Of a stretch of DNA of 64,000 nt, positions 53,950-63,204 are shown in pieces. The notes below the pieces were generated by a model. It did not search any database. It saw only the letters and a list, made by a program, of their open reading frames with translations, and was not told the DNA's origin. The stretch is from NCBI GenBank assembly GCA_011947345.1, contig JAAVTG010000243.1, positions 1 through 64,000 on the forward strand, read 5' to 3'. The first letter of the stretch is position 1. Each line of letters begins with the position of its first letter. A program made the position numbers and the translations under genes. The DNA comes from Phytophthora quininea. Lineage: Eukaryota > Oomycota > Peronosporomycetes > Peronosporales > Peronosporaceae.

Positions 53950-54756
53950 ACGAAACCGCAGGGGACCACCAACTACAATGATGCTGAGTAAGAACGGTTG
54001 CTTGCAGTTGTTGCCGAAAGCTTGCCTCGAGAGAAAGCCGAGTGGGAGCAAGTCGCAGCAGCATACAACAGCAGCAAGGACTCGAAGTGGCTCGACCGCA
54101 CTAGTGTCAGTCTGAAGAGGAAGTTCACGCGGCTTTATTCGACGGCTAGGAAGAGGAAGGAGTCCGCTGTGACTTGTAGGGAGAAGATGGCATTGATGCT
54201 ACGACACAAGATAATGCGCCGCTCCAACACGGCGCAATTGCAAGTCGATATTGAAGCTGCAAGTGATGCACAAGATACGCCGCTACCGCAAGATGTAGAC
54301 TTGACTGTTCTCCGTGGTGACCAAGACAGGGATGCCGTAGATTCTTTCAATGCGACGAGCGGTGATGACGAAGACTGTAGTGCTGCATTTACAGGTTCAA
54401 GGAAGAATACAGCATCCCAGCATGACTGTGGAGTTCATGCTGACGGTAACTCGAGCATGGCAAGCCGTGAAGACTTGACGGTGGAGCGTGCTGAAGGCCG
54501 GATTCATACTCACTGCGATGTTATACAGCTATTCCTGTGGTCCCAGCGCCGAGACCAGAACCAAATGAAGCACTGGTGCGCTGATCATGAGCGAGCGCAG
54601 CTTGAGGAGAAGAAACGTCAAGATCAACATGAGCTTGATGCTCGCAATGCCCAGCAGAGGCACAAGGAGATTCTAGATTGCTTGAATTCACTAAGACGAG
54701 AGTTAGTTGTGGAACGTTGTGGGCAAGTCGAATGTAGCGCACACGCACAGAAATAA
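53950..54756 (+). pseudogene. Myb/SANT-like DNA-binding protein, stop near N-terminus
   Basis: The frame reads TNYNDAE, a TAA at about 53983, then ERLLAVVAESLPREKAEWEQ and VAAAYNSSKDSKW. This is a SANT/Myb-like helix set with regularly spaced Trp residues, followed by TSVSLKRKFTRLYSTARKRK. The rest is Ser/Asp-rich, then a coiled coil (HERAQLEEKKRQDQHELDAR). Such proteins are common in oomycete repeats and are often transposon cargo. From 53998 the frame is open for 252 codons, so a shorter product is possible. Confidence 0.55.
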
Positions 54757-54879
54757 AGTGAAAAAATGTGGTTTTCTTGCTAATATGGCGTTCATAATAA
54801 ATTCTCAGTGTAAAAGAATAAACACCCAGCGGAAAATGATGCATCTATGGGGTGAAGATACTGCCGCGTCAAAATCATA

Positions 54880-54914
54880 TGCTAGTTTCCCTTTTAAAAG
54901 GAAAACAGGACACA
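54880..54914. repeat. Palindromic CCCTTTTAAAAGG site, copy 3 (inverted)
   Basis: TTTCCCTTTTAAAAGG then AAAACAGGACAC is the inverse of GTGTCCT...CCTTTT...AAAAGG at 38990. It lies 160 bp upstream of the histone gene. Confidence 0.5.
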
Positions 54915-55074
54915 GTTGCACTGTCAGCTACTCGTCGATCGCATCCAGCATTGCATGCACTAAACTTTCACTTCACTATTTGCGTTGTTTATTGAAAGAG
55001 CCTGCTGCACAGGTACAAAATAGTTGATGTGTTGCTGTTTAAGATTGACGTTGTTGTTGCGATGGAGCTATAGA

Positions 55075-55386
55075 ATGTCTGGACGTGGGAAAGGCGTGAA
55101 AGGCATTGGCAAAGGCGGATCGAAGCGTCATCGCTTCATACTGCGCGACAGCATTCAGGGTATCGGCCGAAGCTCCATTCGCCGGCTGGCTCGTCGTGCA
55201 GGAGTTATTCGTATGTCAGCGCTGGTGTACGAGGAAACGAGATCTGCACTTAGGGTTTTCCTTCAGAGCTTAGTGCAAGATGCTGTGGTGTACGCGGAGC
55301 ACGCAAACCGCAAAACCATATCAACCATGGACGTAATTTACGCTCTTAAACGACAGGGTCGGGTTCTTTACGGATTCGGACACTAA
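55075..55386 (+). CDS. Divergent histone H4 variant
   Basis: The ATG at 55075 gives a 103-residue protein, exactly H4 length, with no intron. It keeps SGRGKG at the start, KRHR, RRLARR, the histone-fold helices and RQGR-LYGFG at the end. Compared with canonical H4 (mature numbering) about 32 of 102 positions differ. K5, K8, K12, K16, K79 and K91 are kept; K20 is Phe, K31 and K59 are Arg, K44 is Ile, K77 is Asn and T30-K31-P32 is GRS. The frame is perfectly open. It would form nucleosomes with H3, but canonical K20 methylation is impossible. It sits alone in transposon-rich DNA, not in a histone cluster. Confidence 0.93.
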   Translation: MSGRGKGVKGIGKGGSKRHRFILRDSIQGIGRSSIRRLARRAGVIRMSALVYEETRSALRVFLQSLVQDAVVYAEHANRKTISTMDVIYALKRQGRVLYGFGH

Positions 55387-56057
55387 GCCCATGTATTCAG
55401 TTAATGCTAACGAATACACAACTCAATTAGTGATGCTGAAAGCTATGGTAAATTAATGCTTATTTTGGCCGTACAACACACACTTGTCTTCGTCTCTTTC
55501 TGATCTGTCACACTTGGAACGCCAAATTTGCTACTCTTCGTCTCTCCTTCATCAACACCCGTCGATCGGGAGTTCCCAGATGTCAAAGCAGCGCTAACGA
55601 TCTCATTCATCACTATCACTGCTCTCTCTTAACTCTTCTCCCGTCTCACAGAACACGGTTAATTGCGAGCAAAATCGGCAGAAATCAGAGAAAGCTTTAA
55701 AAAGGATGAGGTTCGAGTAACTGGATTGTGAATAGGATAGATTTTGAGTATCAATAATACCTTCCTACGTATATTTGCCGCCCAACTCCACAACCAAGAT
55801 AACTATTAAAGAGGCACTTTGAGGCCTTAGAGATACTCCTTGACAACCGGAGCACAGCGGAGGTCTGTCAGGACGGCGCGTAGGCCGGATGCGTAGGTCT
55901 AAGTAGTAAGTTCTATCTAATCCGCGCGGGATACCTTGCCCACCACGAGCGAAGCAAAGTAGGCGGTGCAAACGCCGCGCGACTTAGAAGCGTAGCGACC
56001 ACAATGGGGCCACCGGTTGATAAATAATGCATGGGCCAGTAAAACCTTGCTCGAATT
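55387..56057. other. Intergenic, no gene seen
   Basis: Downstream of H4 there is noncoding sequence with CT-rich patches. No other histone gene was seen. Confidence 0.5.
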
Positions 56058-56555
56058 TTAATATCTACTAGAGTCCTCGTCCTGTCGGTCATCACTAGAT
56101 CCCTCACGCTCGTTGTCTGACTGTGCAACGAGGTGAGACACAGCAGGCACAGCGGAGCTGGTAGTTTCTGCACGTTGACGCTTGGCTTGTCTCGGCGATT
56201 CAGAGCTTGATCTGGAGCGTATCTGAGCACGGGCCACATGATTGTGCTGCTGCTGCTGCTGAGTCAATGCCTGTGGTTGTACTTCCTCAAGCCGCTGCTG
56301 GTGGTCTGCCCTGCGATGGTGTTTGTCTGCGGCGATGAAAGCAAGAATCTCCTGCTGATAGAAAGAGTCTCTGTCATCCATCACGTCACATGCGAGCCTG
56401 TATTCTTCTGCCCGTCCAGCTATATCCGTCGCCACATTTTCCACGACAGGACTTCCTGCATGGTGCTGTTCAAGCAGAGCGTAAAATGCAGGTTCTGCAG
56501 CTACTAATAACGTGGAAGCACGTGCCTGATTTCGAAGGACTTGTGCTGCTTCCAT
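56058..56555 (-). CDS. Hypothetical helical Gln-rich, acidic-tailed protein
   Basis: An intact 165-codon ORF. It has a helical N-terminus (LLVAAEPAFYALLEQHHAG, EEYRLACDVMDDRDSFYQQE), a Gln-rich stretch (LTQQQQQHNH), a basic possible nuclear signal (RQAKRQR) and an acidic end (SDDRQDEDSSRY). No family is known to me. The layout matches the broken gene at 53057-53539, suggesting an oomycete-specific family near this locus. Confidence 0.5.
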   Translation of the reverse strand: MEAAQVLRNQARASTLLVAAEPAFYALLEQHHAGSPVVENVATDIAGRAEEYRLACDVMDDRDSFYQQEILAFIAADKHHRRADHQQRLEEVQPQALTQQQQQHNHVARAQIRSRSSSESPRQAKRQRAETTSSAVPAVSHLVAQSDNEREGSSDDRQDEDSSRY

Positions 56556-58113
56556 CTAGGCGAGATGAAGTGTGGAGTAACGGTGTCTCTGCGCTGAAAT
56601 AATCAAGTTTGTGTTAAAAGCACTGTTTAGCACGCTGCTAACACAAACTATACCTGAATTTACTGTTAGCTGCTATAAACACACAAGGAAGCATTTACCA
56701 CTCCGCAGTAACCGAGTAGCATCCGATATGGGACAGATTCCATTGCAATGCACATCCGTGCTCTCTTTGATTCACCTTTATACGGCCCCCGACACACTAG
56801 ATCTGATTTTGACATCTTCAGCGGATATAGGTTCTAGTAGAGTATACGGTTTCAGATTTACTCTTAATTATTAGTACTACTAAATACTAATAAACTCCTC
56901 GAACTACGACCCCCCGGGACCCACTGGCCCGGGTAGCCAATAAGGTACAGTAATCGAACAAAGCCGGTTTTCCCACCTTCAACGGATTTTGTACTGCCGT
57001 TTGTGGATGACGTAAGATATTGTAATTAACCATAGTTACTAGCCTCTCTGCAGTCTTCGTGGCGTCCTCGGCTTCTCCTTCCACATTGTGAGGCTTCGCC
57101 CATTGTGAAGTTTCTTTCTGTTGAACACTAACCATGGTAGAGCGGCTGTAGTGCCGTGGGGGCAATGTTGAAGCCAACTCACGCAGACAACAAGTTGCTG
57201 GAATACGACTACACGACGACGAAGGTATTAACGACAAGGAGGCCCCGTCAACAGTGATGCTACATCAACCTGCCGCGTCAACAGCGGCACTTCATAATCG
57301 AGGTAAACGACTGGTTGGGAGGAGAGCACAGAGCTTGCCACAGGGCAGCTCTCGTGAGGACTAGAGATTAGAGTCTAACAACTTTAATCTCACTTCGCAA
57401 ATTTCGTTTCAAGCGCTTACTAGCTACAGCGGCTGCCAAAATCTGGTGGAAATGGAAACAGCTATCAATACCTTGGCCATGCTAGTCGAACGACGGCGAG
57501 TACAGCCTACTGGAACCCTACAGAACTACCGACGCCAGCGAGATTAAGCCCTTCTGGGGAAGTTCATGTGGACGGACAACTCGTGGATTTCAGACAAGAC
57601 GATCCGTACCCTCTCAAGGGCGGCCTCGTGTTCTTGCTCTGCTTGATCGTTAGTGGGAGTGGCTTCATGTTGCAGGGTAAATATAGGCGACAAGAAACTT
57701 GTAAGCTGCTTGATGTTGTGTTTGGAGAGTGTCGTCTCGAAGCACAATGGGACTGTGTCATTGATGCTGATCCAAGTTCGTTGGCCGCATCACCATCCAG
57801 ATGATGCGAAGCCCTGGCTGCCATCTGCGCACTCACAATTGATGTGTACCATCAACAACGTCAACTTTGAAATCGGCCACGAATCGACCACGTGGCAGAT
57901 GCTAGCAAATATAATAATGCTTGCAAGCGAAAGCAGTCGTTTCTCGTCACCGAAATCACTGGTGTCGAATGCTTAAAAGTAAAAATATATATCCATGCAT
58001 AGCGACACCAAAGTTTGGTGATCATACAAGGTACTGGTATTAGTGGAGTTCTTCTAGGTGGAGTACCACCACGCCCAACCCTGCAAACACTGTAAGATAA
58101 TCAATAGTTGCTG
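56556..58113. other. Intergenic with weak ORFs
   Basis: A minus ORF at 56887-57237 and plus/minus ORFs at 57544-57836 show no recognisable family. A hydrophobic stretch (GGLVFLLCLIVSGSGFML) near 57625 is probably chance. The 9-bp duplication of MULE-3 (GTTGAAGGC) begins at 58114. Confidence 0.35.
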
Positions 58114-58122
58114 GTTGAAGGC

Positions 58123-60117
58123 GGATGGGTGCGATTTTTACCTAAAACCCTTCTAAAACGTACCTAAAAATTCCTAAAAGTATACAATTTGTTGCCTAAA
58201 AGTGGCCTAAAGCAGGTACGACCGCCTTCTAAAAAATCTAAACGGAGTCAGGATGTTCCTAAAAAGACCTAATTGTTTTAGAGCGCGCATGAGATGCGAG
58301 GCCCTGCGATTGATTTAGTTGACGTTCTTACCCACAACAATAGAAAATGAGACTGTGTCAGCATGATTCCTGGTTAGAACCTTTCATTCAGTGACTTTCA
58401 TTCAGTTTTCAACTAGCCATGTGGTACAACGGACACAAATTCGACTTCAAGCGGAGCTACGAGGGCACAGAGTACTACAGCTGCACCAAATACGGAGCAA
58501 CAAAATGCCTCGCCAAGCTCATCAAGTATCCGGCTGATCACAAAAAGCGAAGCGAGCTAGACTACTGGATAGGCCTGATCAGCATTCCAACAGCGAGAAT
58601 GAAGACCAAGACAGCCGGTCCGACGCAAGCGCAAGTGACGAGTAGCGTCAACGATGTGGATTACCCTCGCCTATTGATGGTGACCGTAGTCAAGAAGCTG
58701 AAGATGAGTCAGCTAGAGACGGGTCGTTCATCGAATTTCGTGGCGAGCACACATGTACCGCGACTGAGACAGCTCCCGTACGCGACGTGACGGACGAGAT
58801 GGCAGCGCTGATACGGCAAAAGGCATCCGAAGACCTGATTCCTACAGCTTCCGCCGTGTGGGAGTGGGCTCGACAACAAATGATTACTCGCTATGGCCGT
58901 GCGACTGGGCTCAACCTGATCAAGAAACGGGCTGGCAGAGATCTGGCATACCGTGCCAGAGATGCTTCAACTGGCGGAGATGCCTTTCGCGCCATCGAGA
59001 TGCCGCCGCACAGATTCCTGTCTACAGATGACCATCGTCCCTTTCTGCAGTTCAACATTTCTTACACGCATGAGTGTGAACTGCATCGACTGATTGGATT
59101 CGCCCAGCCTGGTCTCCTCCACCTCCTGAACCATCCCGGAATTCAACTCTTCATCGACGGGACATTTTCAATTGCTCCAAGGCCTTTCAAGCAGGTGGTA
59201 ATTGCCATGGTTTACGACCACGGCCACAATATTTTCGTCCCTGTTTTTTACGCCCTGGCACAAGCTAAAACCGACTGGACGTATTGGCACATCCTCCACT
59301 GGATCAAAGTACAAAGCGGGATGAAGCTCAACCCTGGTGTCGTCTGCTGTGATTTCGAGCTGGCTTTGCTGCAGAGTGTCAAAGACCAGTTTCCAGATGC
59401 CAATCGTGTGGGCTGTCTTTTCCACTGGAAGCAAGCTATCCGCTGGAAAATGATTGTTTTGCACATCCCACGAGATCAAGTACAGGCAAGCATGCGTCCC
59501 GGATGTCTCGATTTACTGACGGTGCTCCCTCGTCCAAAGATGGACCAGGGTATTGCGCATGTATCGTCACAGCTGGAGCCGCGACGAGGCGATAAGACCA
59601 AGTGGGCTTCCTTCTGGAAGTATTTTCGCGCGACGTGGTTGAAACGCTACGATTTGGATACGTGGAACGTGCACCACATGTTGAGAGACAAAGTGGACCT
59701 CATAGCCAAGACAAACAACCCTCTGGAGTCGTACAATCGTGTGTTCGCCTCGCAATTCCATCGGTCGCACCCCAACTTGATGACCTTCATGCAAGTGTGC
59801 AAGAACGAGTCACAGCGGTTCTTTGAACGCCTGCGTCGCATCAAAGATGGGGTTGAAGATGGGTCTGATGTAGCTGACGTGACATATCCGACAATCCCTG
59901 CAGAACTAGCAGATTGAACAGCGGCAACGCGCACGAGCCACCAGATTTGCTACCGTTTCCACACACCGCCTCTCTACTGACTTCTTTGCATCATCTCCGG
60001 TAGCCGTAATCAATACACAACTTCTCTTTTTACCCTGATTTTGGTGTCCAACACGACTTCTAAAACACACCTAAAATATATTTATACAGGGATTTTTTAG
60101 GTAGAAAAAAATCTCCC
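58123..60117 (+). mobile_element. Mutator-like element (MULE-3) with nearly intact transposase
   Basis: GTTGAAGGC at 58114-58122 and 60118-60126 is a perfect 9-bp duplication. The termini are AT-rich inverted repeats rich in ACCTAAAA blocks. The element is 1,995 bp. Its perfect duplication contrasts with the drifted one of MULE-2, so it is probably younger. Confidence 0.88.
58419..59917 (+). CDS. MULE transposase, one frame change
   Basis: The N-terminal part (58419-about 58668) has a FLYWCH/FAR1-like zinc region (YEGTEYYSCTKYGATKCLAKL). The frame changes once near 58668 (TACCCTCGCC) and is then open to 59917. The core has LFIDGTFSIAP (Asp), VVCCDFELALLQSV (Asp), GCLFHWKQAIRWK (C2H) and NNPLESYNRVF (Glu). 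This is a full MULE DDE set. The transposase cuts at the terminal repeats. It is a homologue of the MULE-2 enzyme with different ends. Confidence 0.88.
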
Positions 60118-60231
60118 GTTGAAGGCCAACCAGCTTCTCTCAGAAGACGGTGGAAAAACTGCAGCCATTACGGTGGTCGTTTTCCTCGTACTTATCTGAG
60201 CGATCACTGTACCACCATTCAATTGGCCACC

Positions 60232-61816
60232 ATGGGCAAGCGCAAGTCGTCGTCGAGCTCTGCGCGCGCCTCCAAGCAGCAAAAGACGTCCAGCGATGCG
60301 GCGGATGAGCTCAGCAGCATCAACTCTCTTCTGCAGAGCCAGGAAACCAGTCAGAAGCAGACGTGGCAGGTCGGCAAGCGCGTCAAGAGGCTGCTGGAGA
60401 CCGCCAGTCTCTCTGCGGACCAACAACTGGACGCTTTCTTCCTCTGGGGGACAGCCCTAGCCAGACTGGCCTCGCTCAATGAAGACCCCACCTTGGCAGC
60501 CGCTGCAGCCGACAAATTCCAGGAGTTGACGCAGCTGCGTCAGTCGGACGACGAGGACGCCGTGGACGAGGCTTTGGGCCCCGTGGGCTTCTCGCTCTGG
60601 GGCAGTTCGCTGCTCATTGTGGCCACCGAAACCAGGAGCAGAGACGCTTTATTACAAGCCCTTCAAAAGTTCCAGAAGGCGGTGCAGGTGGACGGCGGCA
60701 CGACGTTCGAGACGAGATTCCAACAGGCCAAGGCGCTGAAAGAGGCGGGAGACTTTGTGGCGCTGTTGGAGGACCAGGACGGACAAAAATATTATCAACA
60801 GGCGTTAAGTGTGTGTGGGGAATTGGAGAAGATATTTGAGCAGGAGAAGCAGAAGCAGAAGGGAGAGATGGAGGAGGAAGGAGACAGCGACGACGAAGAG
60901 GACCGAGTCACTCCAGAGGACTATGCGGAGGTGAAGCTGCTGGAAGCGGTGGTGCAAGGTTTGCTGGAGGATGAAAAGAGTGTTGAAGACTTTAAGCGCA
61001 CAGTAGCGTTGTATCGACTTGCGACAGGTGCGTGGCGGTGGCTGAAGTGTTGATTTGGGTTGTTGCTCATGCTTTTATTGTTGTTGCAGCATTAAATACT
61101 GAAAACCCGGAAGCATTGATGGAGATGACCAACTATCTTGCCGCGAGGTGCTTAACGAGAGGTATTATGGGTGGCAAGCTTTCGGTGGAGGAGTGGACGA
61201 AGCTTTTGACGAGTTGGAGGCCAAGTACAAAGCGATGTTGTCGGAGGCGGGCTTTGAGCTGCAGGAGTGTCATGAAATTTGCCGACGGAAGGACGAGCGC
61301 GACCAGGAAGAGCCAGAGGAAGAGGAGATCGACGAACGAGTGCCTCATTTACTAAACTCTTTGGGCAAAGGACTAGCAGCATTCGTTAGAGCTTTTCCGG
61401 ACTCAGAAGAGTCGCAGCCCAAGAAGAAAAAGCAAAAACAGAAGCAAACGACAGCAAGGGACGGTGCGCGATTCACACATGCGGTGGAGGTTCTGCGCTC
61501 TGCGCACCATTTTCACGACAAACTGGGCGGTTATTATCTGGCCTGCTTGTACGCGTCGCCGTCGTTTGAAGACGAAGAGGTGAGTTTTCACATGGGAATT
61601 ATCTGCTGTTGAGTTATCACTAACAGTACACGCTTATCGATTGGCTAGAACTGCCGAACGTGGTTAGAGACAGCGGATAGTTATGGCTCTTTAGAGGACG
61701 AGTTTGACGTCCAGGAGTTCACAACGATGCATGATAAGGCGTGGTTCCAGCGACTGACGCAGCCTCCCGAGGAAGTTGAAGTGGATGGAGATGATGACTG
61801 CAACGACGAGAATTAG
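60232..61816 (+). CDS. TPR-like nuclear protein, possibly ETT1/HAT-repeat related
   Basis: Exon 1 (60232-61027) has a basic Ser-rich start and helical repeats (DQQLDAFFLWGTALARLASL, GFSLWGSSLLIVATETRSRD), then an acidic linker (GDSDDEEDR). Exon 2 (61090-61579) begins with ALNTENPEALMEMTNYLAAR; the frame changes near 61150 and continues with VLNERYYGWQAFGGGVDEAF. Exon 3 (61649-61816) ends DDDCNDEN. Both introns keep phase. The repeat spacing and acidic tail recall the nuclear TPR protein ETT1, but this is tentative. No host-pathogen feature is visible. Confidence 0.6.
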
Positions 61817-61830
61817 ATACGCGAGATCGA

Positions 61831-62661
61831 GTGGACAACTCAGTTTCAATTCACCGCATTTTGGTCGATCGTTATTCGATGTCAGTGTTACCCGTACGGG
61901 ACTGGAAGGCCAGCGTTGTCCACGTAGTCATGATCACCCAAAGCAACTCCGGTCAGAGGCAGCCTTTCCTGCACACAGCATTTGAATTTTTGATCTGGAG
62001 TGGGGCGTGCACTTTCCCGACGAGAAGTTTAAAGTCAGTTGTGAAAAGTCTAGGCGAACTTGAGAGCTCAAGCGTTTGGGTCTGTCAACGGAAAGTGATT
62101 GCTGGTCGTGTGGCGTTGGTGAGTATGGGGTGGCCAGGCGAATCGAGCGCTCTTAATGCTGAAGATGGATACAAATGGATCTGCGATCTGCTGGAAGAGT
62201 TCGACGACGACGTCCTGGAGTTGGAGCTGGATGCTGACGGACAGCAGTTCTTCGAGGACATGGAGCACATCTTACCGGAGGACATGGACCTCATCCTAGT
62301 CGACCATTGTCTCTACTCGCCGTGCCAAGAGGAAGAAGAAGGTCGCAGTTCCAAGATGCCAGCCACCCCGTACCCGAGAGAGGCAGCAGCCCAAGACATT
62401 CCTCAAGCGAGTGCGTCACAAGGTGAGGGGCCAGAACCGACGATTTCGTTCTGTGCTTTGCTGCAGGAAGCTCAGACGGCGACTTACTCACTGCCTCAAA
62501 GGGTTCGTCGCCCAGCCACAACTCCTCGCAAACGTGACGTTGGCCCCCGTCTTCATCAACTGACGACTGCAGCCCCCGTCCCCAGAGCCCCCGTCCAGAT
62601 CGGCTCAACGCCCAAGAAAGCGTCTGGATCCCGCAAGAAGTTCAACCGCAGACTCTTCTAA
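61831..62661 (+). CDS. Hypothetical protein with acidic middle and basic C-terminus
   Basis: A 276-codon open frame begins 15 nt after the previous stop. I recognise no family. The middle is acidic (LEEFDDDVLELELDADGQQF, LPEDMDLILVDH), and the end is basic (RRPATTPRKRD, KKASGSRKKFNRRLF), suggesting a nuclear protein. The first 100 residues look less coding-like and may include an unspliced intron, so the true start could be further in. Confidence 0.45.
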   Translation: MDNSVSIHRILVDRYSMSVLPVRDWKASVVHVVMITQSNSGQRQPFLHTAFEFLIWSGACTFPTRSLKSVVKSLGELESSSVWVCQRKVIAGRVALVSMGWPGESSALNAEDGYKWICDLLEEFDDDVLELELDADGQQFFEDMEHILPEDMDLILVDHCLYSPCQEEEEGRSSKMPATPYPREAAAQDIPQASASQGEGPEPTISFCALLQEAQTATYSLPQRVRRPATTPRKRDVGPRLHQLTTAAPVPRAPVQIGSTPKKASGSRKKFNRRLF

Positions 62662-62877
62662 GGTTGGCATCGCAAGGCACCGACCAAGACAGAAATTCAT
62701 TGTGCTCCGAGCCTTCACACGATGAGCAGTTCCCATGCATAGCACAGACAAGTGATTAGAATGTCTAGGACAAAATTGTAGCTGAACGCATCAATCAAAC
62801 ATTAGTATTTTTATTAACTTCTGTGCCAATCTACTCCACCAGCGCCAAGCACCAGCTTTCAAGTCATCGGTCCAAAT
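62662..62877. other. Upstream region of the RxLR pseudogene
   Basis: The sequence just before the lost start codon (CACCAGCTTTCAAGTCATCG) resembles the 5' leader before the OTU gene (AACCAGCTTCCAAGTCAATT near 18500). No gene is seen. Confidence 0.5.
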
Positions 62878-63204
62878 ACGAGAATTTCTTCCGTCCCGCT
62901 ACTTGTTGCGGTCGCCTTCGTCGCCTCCAATTAAGTTTCAGCGTCGAACACCGGTCTTTCAATGATGGCGTCGAGCGAAATGGTGCAGCAAGCTGCTACT
63001 CTGAGTGACGCTGCAGATCAGCGCTTCTTGAAGAACTCCGAGATCGCTGTCGGCAACGACGGTGACGACGAAGAGAGGTCGATCAACTCTGCAGCGTTCG
63101 AGCGGCTGATGCATGCTGACGACGAACATGTTACCCGTGCGTTCTCGTTTTGGCTAGAAAGTCTCTGTGACGTGCTCACGAATTGGGGGCTGGGACTCCC
63201 GTAA
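62878..63204 (+). pseudogene. Degenerate RxLR-dEER effector
   Basis: In one frame from 62878: ACG where the start ATG should be, a signal-peptide core (SSVPLLVAVAFVAS), an in-frame TAA at 62932-62934, then RFLK (63022-63033) where RxLR is expected. GDDEERS (dEER, 63064-63078) follows, with a short helical end to the TAA at 63202-63204. The leader resembles that at 18543. Loss of start, an internal stop and a changed RxLR arginine mean it is not expressed as an effector. Confidence 0.8.

Noticed and set aside
57568..57804. Membrane protein ORF with a hydrophobic helix
   Set aside because: It is short, has no supporting neighbours or homologues known to me, and overlaps equally long ORFs on the other strand.
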